From assembly GCA_948567375.1 (NCBI GenBank), contig OX419755.1, forward strand, positions 64,112,944 to 64,176,943: DNA of 64,000 bases. Direction: 5' to 3'. Below are positions 55,952-64,000 of this stretch, piece after piece. The DNA is from Lunularia cruciata (Eukaryota; Streptophyta; Marchantiopsida; Lunulariales; Lunulariaceae). A program made the position numbers and the translations under genes. A model generated the notes under the pieces. That model made no database searches. It worked only from the letters and a program-made list of their open reading frames with translations, and was not told the origin of the DNA. The stretch's first letter is position 1, and every line of letters begins with the position of its first letter.

Positions 55952-57310
55952 ATCTTATAATTCCTCATATGAATAAGTAAATTGATTTGTTTATAGTTTA
56001 AGTAATATAAATGATCTTAACCTTATATTACCACAAAAATATGATATTGAAGAAATTGAAAATAAGAAAGTAAGTACTTGTTTAGAACATCAAGATCAAG
56101 TAATATTATTATCAAGACTTGATGTGAAATTATTTAATGTGAATATTCTCAACCTTGCTACAATGGTGCATTTCAAATTCAAGGTTTTCACCTCTCATAA
56201 ATATCTTACAAAAAATTTATATGTATCTATGATTTTTTTTTACTTGAATTCTAAACTTTGATGGGGAACACATCAATAGTTTTACAACTAATGATTTTTG
56301 TGATCCACAACTCTTACAAGGTATTCTATAATTTTTGATGAATTTGTAAGTTTTGATGGGAATTAAAGCATCTAATTTGATCTCAAAGTACATGTATCAT
56401 GCATAGGGAAGTACATATCATGCATGGGATGAATTGGGTTGCATAAGTTATTTCAAATTCATTCTTTTGCATTGAGAGAATCCTTAGTGAGATTCACATA
56501 AAAATATTTTGACAATCCTTTACCATTTCTCCACAACTAAAGAGCATTAATGTTGCATTGTAGTGCAAGCCAACTTATTTTTAAAGGAAAAAAATGTATA
56601 TAGAAGAGGCATTTAATGATGGAATACAACTATGAGGAAAACATCTTGAATGAGAATAACATAAATGGAGTTTGATAGAAGGGTGGAGGGAAAATGAATT
56701 GGACCTAGATGAAAATAAGATAATCATGAGATGGTGGGATTTCTTACACTCCCAATGATATTTGGTAACAAAGAGTTTATCTCATGGAAACACACATCTT
56801 TTTGCATTGTTTCTTTAGAGGCCTTGACCTATATATAACACCCATTTGTGCATGTATGTGGTATTGTGATATTTAGCTTGGTATTATAAGTACTTGAGAT
56901 ATATTATTTACGGAGATAAAAGCATGGTTCTACATTAGTCATGATTAGCTAAAGTTGGTCAAAGCTAAGATAAAGAGGAATTTACTTTAGAAGAAATGGA
57001 AAAGATTAGCACCACTATTTTGGATCCTAGTGTGTTGACTTGGTATTATTCCTAGGTGTTTGGCTTTGAGGAAGGACTTGAAAACTCTTGTACCCACAAG
57101 TCTTTTTTGTTTCAGATTCTTCTATAGTCCAAGGATAGCCCATGTGAAGGAATCCTTGACTTAGTGGTTGGGTCAAGATAAGACCATATGCTTAAGTAAT
57201 ATTCCCATGAGCATGATATTCCTTTAGCTTTTTGACTTTATTTGACTTTTAGACTAATAACTTGATTTACTATGGTAATTGGTAACTTTGGTGTGTAACT
57301 ATTTCACAAG

Positions 57311-57318
57311 TATATAAA
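57311..57318 (+). promoter_or_regulatory. Candidate TATA box of element E
   Basis: AGTATATAAACAAGG, followed within 40 bp by pyrimidine-rich DNA. It lies 1.8 kb before gag, so the LTR or leader would be long. Tentative. Confidence 0.4.
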
Positions 57319-59091
57319 CAAGGAGTGAGGAGGTACTCATCATCCTTTCATTTGCAACTATCTCTTTATCATTGCGTTCTCTAGTGAACAATGTCTTGAG
57401 TCTAGGAGTGTTAGCCTTAGAGGAGTATGATGGAGTTGGGATTCTTTGTCTTCTTAGTCCATGGTGCTCTACCACAATAGATATCATAGGTTCATCATGA
57501 GTGAGAGACAAGCTGGCTCACATTTTTGGTTCCATTGCCAAGACCTCTCTAGAGGGCAAGATAATGTTCACCGTACAATTCTATATTAGACAAAAGGAGG
57601 CTATGAAAGCTCACTTGGAGAGAACATTAAGAGAGGAGAGTGCTAAACTTATGTTAGAGAACAAAAACCCATTTTTATACCTTGTATTTCATTAGGATGT
57701 CTTTAAGATGATTTTGTACATCTGGTACACATGAGAGGATTTGGAGAGATTGTGTGAGGTGGATTGCAGATTTTGGGAATTATAGTGATTTTGGGCAAAA
57801 TCTCAAGTTTGAGATCTATAATTGAAATTTCTACACATAATATCTTGGGATATTTTTCAGTTATCACACTTGAAATTACTATGAGAGCTATTATGCGCAT
57901 TGAGCTAGAATTTTTGAAAGTTGATAAGGTAAATTGCTCCCGCAACTTTATGCTCTATGGAAAATTGTACATAGTTTTCCATTTCTTCAATTTTTAGTGG
58001 ATTATTTTGAAACTTTTCAAGAAAATTAAGTGCATTGTATCTTAACTTTTGGCATAAAAATTTAGAGAGAGATTATTCTTGTGCAAAGAGTTATGAGTTT
58101 TTAAGTGAAGGGGTGTGGTTTTCAAATCAAATTTGAAATATGTGTACTGAATAGAAAGGTTCCTAGGCCAAATGGCTCAATGAAAAGATCTAAAATTTTG
58201 TAGAGAATGAAAATCTAGAGTTGTGACCAAGTGTGCAAAATTTCAGAGGATTGTGACATAATAGTTGAGAGATTTGAGTTACATTGTGAGGAAGGTTCAA
58301 TTCTACAGAGTTGAGATCTCATGCATGAGGAGTGTGAGAGCAACAAGAAACATATTTGAGTGTTTATACTCATCTTGGGAACATGGAGGGTCACAAAGAG
58401 TGGAAATTGAGGCTTTACAAGGTTTCTTAAGGGTTTGGAGTGATTATAGGGGTGTATTTGAGGAAAAGAGAGTTTAGAATAGAATTTGAAGAGAGTGTTG
58501 AGAGGATCCAAAAGCATACACCACTTGGAGGAAAGAGTGAGTCTAAGTGCTTTCTATGTGAGAGAAGGGACATAAGGCAAGTTCATGGCCATTGACCTTT
58601 GAAAGCAAGAGATTGAGGGAAAGGAGAGACTTACTTGACTTGTTGTATGTTCTTCACCGGGATTGGGAGGGAGAAGATCTAAGACTAAGGAGTTGCAAAA
58701 GGACATGAGTGTAAGGACTTCCAAAAGGACATGAGTGTAGTGGAGTAAAAGCACTTTTGGAGACTTTGGTAAAGGATCTTGGAGAGAGTCTTTGTATAGC
58801 TATATAGAAATACTACCACCTTCATCAGCTAGTTCTCAAGATTAGTGATGGAGATAATCTTTCAACTTATGGATAAACTATCCATGAGAGTTTGATTAAT
58901 ATGCACTCTAGGATTTGATATTGCTATAGAAATCTTAGAGCAACCTTAAAATTTTGTGTTCACTATGGTGGATTAGTCTCAAATGGTGTTAGTCATGTAT
59001 ATACTCTATTAGTTATAGAGTGGGAGAAAAGAAAAGATAAATTTTTTTTGAGAGAAAAGAAAGATAGTGAGGGGTTAAGATAGGGGAACTT

Positions 59092-59970
59092 TTGGTTTTC
59101 TTTGGCAAAGATGGAGAAGATGTGGAGGTCTTTGTGAGAGACTTCAAGAGAGCTTGCATAGGAAACAATGAGAGGAGGAAGAATGAGTGGGCCTCATTAT
59201 TACCAGATTTCTTTGAAGATGCAACACTTGCATGGTATGACTTAGAATAACAAAAGAGAGAGAGAAAAGATGAGCAAGAAGAGTCTTGGGAGAGTTTGAC
59301 TTCAACATTCATTGAGAACTTTATTCTAGATGAGATTTATGAGAGATTCATGAGTGAGGTTACATTTCTCAAACAAGGAGATGGAGAGAGAGTGAGAGTT
59401 TATGTAGAAAGAGTGGAGAAGTTGGAGTCTAGATTTTGCATGGTGTTGAGGAAGAGTGGGGATGATGTGGAGACTATTATGATTGGCATAACAGCTATGA
59501 TCACCAAGAATTTTGTGGGAAGGTTGAGACCAAAAATTAGAAGCAAGGTGAGATATGAGAAACCTTCTTCCAAGGTTGGAGCTATCAAGATTGGAATTCG
59601 TATAGAGGAGAGCTTGGAAGGGGATGAGAGTGATTTGGTGGTGAAGAAGGTTATGAATCCTCCTCAAGGTTAAAATTATGGTGGAACTTCTGAAACTTTG
59701 GTAGCAAGCATTGCACCACAAGTAGTAGTTGCTCTAGTTCTTGCACCTCTACCAAAGGATCCACTTCAAACCATCATTGAACAACTTGCAGATCTCAAGA
59801 TCAATGTAGTGCAACTATGGGAGAAGAGAGAGGTGGATCAGAATGTGGGGAGAGGGCTTAGGATTTATGGAAGTTATCCATATAGAGGAGGCCAACCAAC
59901 CAACAATTTCAATGAGAAAAATTGTTTTGGTTGAGGAGGAAGAGGTCACATTCAAAGGAATTGCCCAAAG
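59092..59970 (+). pseudogene. Element E gag with decayed zinc knuckle
   Basis: Reads FFGKDGEDVEVFVRDFKRA, WASLLPDFFEDATLAWYD, a TAA, then ESWESLTSTFIENFI, FLKQGDGERVRVYVERVEKLESRF and VGRLRPKIRSKV, a retrotransposon gag domain. After PPQG-stop (59671) it resumes to a knuckle CFG-stop-GGRGHIQRNC at 59923-59965, the second Cys having become TGA. Confidence 0.82.
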
Positions 59971-60079
59971 TCCACTTACCATGGAAGGGGTTATGAAGGA
60001 ACCAATAGAGGGAAGGAGGGAGAGAGTGAAGCCCAAGTGACTCCTAATCCAAAAAAGGAAGGAGATAGCATCCATAGAT

Positions 60080-60845
60080 GTGGTTGAGAGCAAGTATGAG
60101 AAGGGAGAGTGCTTAAACTCCAAAGGTCTTCATTTGGATCTTTTGGCACAAGAGAAGAAGAGAGCTTGTTTTGTAGAGAATGTGTACTCTTCTCAAGGAT
60201 TTACTCCAAGCCAAGATACTCCTATGCCTACTAGGAGCACTCGCACAAGCACTTCAACACAATCAACAACAAAGACTCCAAGGAAGAAGTTGGGGATGGA
60301 GGACTTCTTGATCTCAATGCAACAATGGAACTACAATGTCTTGGAAGATGTTGGTAGTCACAAGGCTAACATCATAGTGGGCCAGCTGATTGCTTTGAAT
60401 CCTACTTTGAGAAAGGAGCTTAGAGTTGGTTTGAGTTCTAGAAGGAACAAGAGAAAGAAGAAGACAAAAGCTTCGGTATCAATAGGGGTGGTGGATGCCA
60501 AGCCAACACCATGGGATACTTGTGAATATGCCTCCAAGATTGATGTGAGAGTGAATGGTCACAACATCAAGGATGCATTGGTTGGGGAGGATCAGTTGTG
60601 AATGCCATATCAGAAAGGTTGATGAAGAAGTTGGGTATGATACCCTCATGACCTTCAACATTTATGCCAAGCATGACAAAAAAGCAACAAGTTTGACCAA
60701 TAGAGGTGATAGATAAGGTGGTAGTTTCAGTTATGGGAGTTCAAAATCTCATGACCTTCAAGTCTTGAAGGATTCTGGCTATGATTTGCTTCTTGGAAGG
60801 CCATGGTTGAAAGCAACACGCAGAACTGATTGATGGCACAAAGGT
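60080..60845 (+). pseudogene. Element E protease region
   Basis: Open frame 60080-60601: TPSQDTPMPTRSTRTSTSTQSTT linker, then PRKKLGMEDFLISMQQWNYN, then KIDVRVNGHNIKDALV and, after a frame change, GGGSVVNAISERLMKKLGMIPS and SGYDLLLGRPWLKA. The last two are the active-site flank (Asp lost) and the second conserved segment of a gypsy protease. Confidence 0.75.
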
Positions 60846-61177
60846 TACTTGAGAATTGGGCCATTAAACCATAGAGTCATAGTTCCAATCACTAACACCA
60901 CCAACACTTCACACTCAGATACAACATTTTTTGATTATTGGGAATCAAATTCAAAAGAAGGAGCTTTAGGGGTTCTCACTAGGCCTTCCACTCGCTCCAT
61001 AGGATTTGGGCTATGCACCTTGTCCTCAAAAACCAATTGGGCATGGTGCAATTTGCTACACTCTAGAAGAATTCATACTTGTGGATGAGGTCTCTTTACC
61101 AAATCTAGATGTCACCACTCTCTCCTCCACCATGTTGAGCTCAATATGCTCAGCCAAACCAAAGACTACCGCCAAAG

Positions 61178-61902
61178 TGTAATACCAAGAGCTAGCCATA
61201 TGATCTAGATGTGAAATTTGGTTTGGTAACATCAAGAATGATGTTACACATGATGGTCAAAATAGATCAGATAGAAGTATCACCAAAAGAGTACTTCTCC
61301 TTATAGAGTAGAAGCCAAAATAGACTTGAGAACCTTAGAACCAATAGCTAGACATATGATTTAAAGGTGAGAATTGATTTGGTAACATCTTGAAGGATTT
61401 TATTCATGATGGACTAAATAGATCAGAAAGAAGTATCACCAAAAGGAGACTTCTACTAATAGAGTAGGAACCAAAATATGCCTGAAATCTTTGAAGGCAA
61501 TTTTGGAGGCCTAAATAGATGAATTAGGCCTCAAAAATGTGCAAATTCCCCCCCCCCCTTCAACAAGGGATAGGCTGGCCTTCCCTCCCTTGGTTAGTCT
61601 TGTTGAGAGCTTTCCAATGGTACCTTACGTGATTTTGAGACTCCTATAGGAAGATTCCCTCCGGTCAAAGCTTGTTTGACTAACCAGATAGGACCTAGAC
61701 CAACATGTCACCCATCCAAGTAAGTAATCCAAGGGTGGAGCTTGCTGACATGTCACCTATTTGTGTGCCTAATCCTATTGTGGAGCTTCCTTGGAGAAGA
61801 TCCTCTTTGTCTATATAATAAAGAGAAGGTGCTCCTTTGGGGCACCAAATGTTGAGTGTGTAATATGTGTTTTCTCTCTTCTCTTGTTCTCAAAGTATTA
61901 CA
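61178..61902 (+). repeat. Solo LTR, family A, with TSD CAAAG
   Basis: TGTAATACC...GTATTACA, 725 bp, flanked by CAAAG at 61173-61177 and 61903-61907. In copy 3 the same gag stretch (GCCAAAGTAGGCGAAGTAG near 45095) is unbroken, which shows the empty site. A run of 11-12 C lies near 61548. It is the copy most like the 3' LTR at 2527. Confidence 0.95.
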
Positions 61903-63253
61903 CAAAGCAGGCAAAGTAGCCTGTAACAACATAACATCATGAACTCTATGTCACAACTCCTTGTGTAGTATCCCATACCAAAACTAGACCACTTGGGCCT
62001 TAGTAACTCCTTGAGTGAAACTGATCAGCCGCCTCATGCAAGTGCATGCCTCACGTAGGCTCTCTCCAGTCTTTTGCTAGAACTCCTACAAGCTCCTCAA
62101 CTTGTCAGTCCGCACTCCTTGGTTGTTTTGCCTCAAACACTGGAAGAACTCCACTATGGGGTTAAATCCCAATACTACACCACCTCTTGTAGTGGTACCT
62201 CCACTTGTGGTAGCACTATCTCTAGCTAGTGCACCTCCACTAGCTCCACCAATGCTACTTGAGCTAGAACTCATGGGTATAGCCAATCTACCCCTGGCAA
62301 CCGAGCCTAAAGTGATGGAGACATAGTTTAGAGACCAATATTATCTCCATAACTCAATCTCCTCCTAGTGAGCTCTCTTGAACTCATGGTAGTTGTCCAT
62401 TGGTGGACCCTCCAAGTGCTCAAATAATCCCTTCTATACCATGAAAGGTGTGAACAAAGTCGGGTCCGCATCTATTGTAGATCACACCAACTATTGAACT
62501 TTTGGATGAAGTCATCCAACTCAATGGTACCCACTATACCAGAGTAACACCTAGGGCCTTTGGAGGCCCCATAAATCTCCTCCATGTCCCACAACAATGG
62601 TGCGGACATACTAAGTGCACTCTCAATTGAATCAACTCCTATGTCAAACTCCAACTCAAAGTCAATCTCCTCCCTCACTAGGACTTGAGATATTGGCTGA
62701 TATTGAGTGCCACTCCAAGTACACCAAATATGTATTGCAGTGCTATCTCCTCTAGAATCCCCAAAGAACTTCATTGTGACAAGTAACCACAAACCGCCAA
62801 CCGCAACCACAAACCGCCAACCACAATCACAACCACAAGAACCTCACCAAGAACCAACACCACCAACCAAACACCACCAAGTGCCAACACCAATTGAGCA
62901 CCACCAAGTGCAAATACCAACGGAACACTACCTACTAATGTAACTCTTACTAAGACAACTTCACTAGGGGAAAGTGCAACCTGTAACCTGCCATCATAAC
63001 ATGCACTCTCACTATCTATTGGTCATCACTTCTTGCCTCATCAAAGAGAAACAAAGGTAGTATGATTGGTCATCACTCTAGCCTCACCACTAAGAGCACA
63101 CCAGAGCACCAACACTCTAAATTTAGGGCACCACACAAACATGGTGCACAAATAGGAAATAGAGAATGGAGGAGGTCCAATCATATGAACTCTAAATGAA
63201 AACACTCCATATCATAAAGAAACATGGGATTGATTCTACCAACATTTGGCATT

Positions 63254-63930
63254 TGACATAATAGGAGTTGCTATCTATGTCTTAAGGTATTAGGATCACC
63301 AAGAATGGGATCAAACTGCATCTCCTAGCCAAATTTGCATCAATCAAACAAGTTTTTGCACACTAGGGAAAACTTGAACTCCAATCAAGCTACCAATGAT
63401 TAGCAAGTCTTGGAGATACTACCAACACTCTTAGTTCTTGCACCCGATTCCCCCCTGACCTCACTTCTTTGATATAATCAATTTGTTTACACCACTCAAA
63501 TCAACTCAACTCAACTCATATCAATACTTGATTTGTCACTCTATAAACTGCAAACAACTAGGCACTAATTACAGTCAAGCCACACTCGCTCTAGCTAAGA
63601 GAATCCAGGTGACACTTGCCGGCCTTAGTCCACCATAGCCAGGAACTCAAAGGCTCAACATCAGAGAAGTGAGCTCTCTAGAGCCGCACTTTGAAAATAT
63701 ACCTCCTAGACTCAAACTAGGTCTCAAAGCCTAATGGTCCCATTGACGGCACACCCAACAGTGAAAATGGTGCAAAGTGACAATGGGCTCCACCATGAAG
63801 TCAGTACCTTGAACGCAAAATTTGACCATCGGAAAGTAGTTTACAAGTGACTGCTAAAATACCTCTAACAACTATCACTACAACTCCAATGTCCAAGAAA
63901 TCTAGATGCAATACTACAAATGGCATGACA
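63254..63930 (-). repeat. LTR of element C copy 5, internally deleted (677 bp)
   Basis: Same ends as LTR C at 46391-47795 but about 730 bp shorter. It jumps from the GGGATCAAACT...CCTAGCCAAA match (46451) to the GCATCAA...CAAG match (47205). The short GCCAAA at the join suggests a microhomology deletion. Confidence 0.8.
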
Positions 63931-64000
63931 CTACACTTTGTGAGAGTAAGGAGGATGTGGTTCTTGCTTCTAGAGCAAAGATGGTTGATGATGGAGTTCA
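63931..64000 (+). mobile_element. Element C copy 6 (+), fragment at window edge
   Basis: CTACACTTTGTGAGAGTAAGGAGGATGTGG matches 39110-39140 of copy 2 on the same strand, so the DNA flanking copy 5 is another element C in the opposite direction. Confidence 0.65.

Larger units (their letters stand above)
56800..60850 (+). mobile_element. Element E: gypsy-type element, LTR-like promoter region, gag and protease
   Basis: A TATATAAA at 57311-57318 with a plausible start downstream, then a long AG-rich leader, gag (59092-60060) and a protease region to about 60840. LTR limits are not found. It is cut off near 60975, where element C copy 5 begins, so RT and integrase are missing. It is distinct from A, B and C in gag sequence. 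Confidence 0.65.
60978..63930 (-). mobile_element. Element C copy 5 (-): gag and 5' LTR
   Basis: Matches copy 3 from 44902 to its LTR edge in the same orientation: GLAEHIELN near 61140, gag helix region near 62150-62000, SSLNYVSIT, SIESALSMSAPLLWDMEEIYGASKGPRCYSG near 62640-62530. The left side is truncated against element E. A family A solo LTR interrupts it at 61178. The right edge (ATGGCATGACA) abuts a plus-strand element C, copy 6. Confidence 0.85.

Overview
The window is nuclear DNA of a green plant (streptophyte). Genes have GT-AG introns, several spliceosomal exons and organelle-targeted products. Plant-type Ty3/gypsy retrotransposons fill about three quarters of the sequence, and one carries a primer site matching plant initiator tRNA-Met. 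A seedless plant or a charophyte-grade lineage seems most likely from the element types, but the species cannot be read from the sequence.

Layout: (1) 1-10.2 kb is a nest of retrotransposons. Chromovirus A (+) sits inside element B (-), which abuts or sits inside a copy of element C (+). A solo LTR of family A also interrupts C. (2) 11.2-26.4 kb is the only gene island. It holds four genes: an organellar (mitochondrial-type) ribosome recycling factor with a 22-nt microexon (+), a secretory-pathway protein with a circularly permuted NlpC/P60-like cysteine hydrolase signature (+), RNase H2 subunit C (-), and a small single-span membrane protein, probably plastid-targeted (-). (3) 26.4-37.2 kb is a very AT-rich graveyard: decayed B-like and LINE-like sequence plus a solo LTR. 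(4) 37.2-54.3 kb and 61-64 kb hold several inverted and nested copies of element C. (5) 54.3-60.9 kb holds an unidentified relic and the gag-protease part of another gypsy element, E.

The most interesting content is element C. Pooling its broken copies, its order reads LTR - gag with two zinc knuckles - aspartic protease - cytosine-5 DNA methyltransferase domain - reverse transcriptase - RNase H - integrase - PHD-type zinc finger - LTR. It thus appears to carry both a DNA-methylation writer and a possible chromatin reader. The methyltransferase is seen in two copies (7.4-9.1 kb + and 42.1-43.1 kb -), with a tail in a third (47.8 kb +). All copies are dead, and their stops are mostly TAG, as expected from C-to-T decay at CAG or TGG codons. 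A second notable system is element B, whose LTR has a dense array of perfect heat-shock elements just upstream of a TATA box.

Four solo LTRs of family A have perfect 5-bp target duplications. Two of them can also be checked against uninterrupted paralogous sequence in this same window. All calls come from reading translations and motifs by eye; no database search was run.
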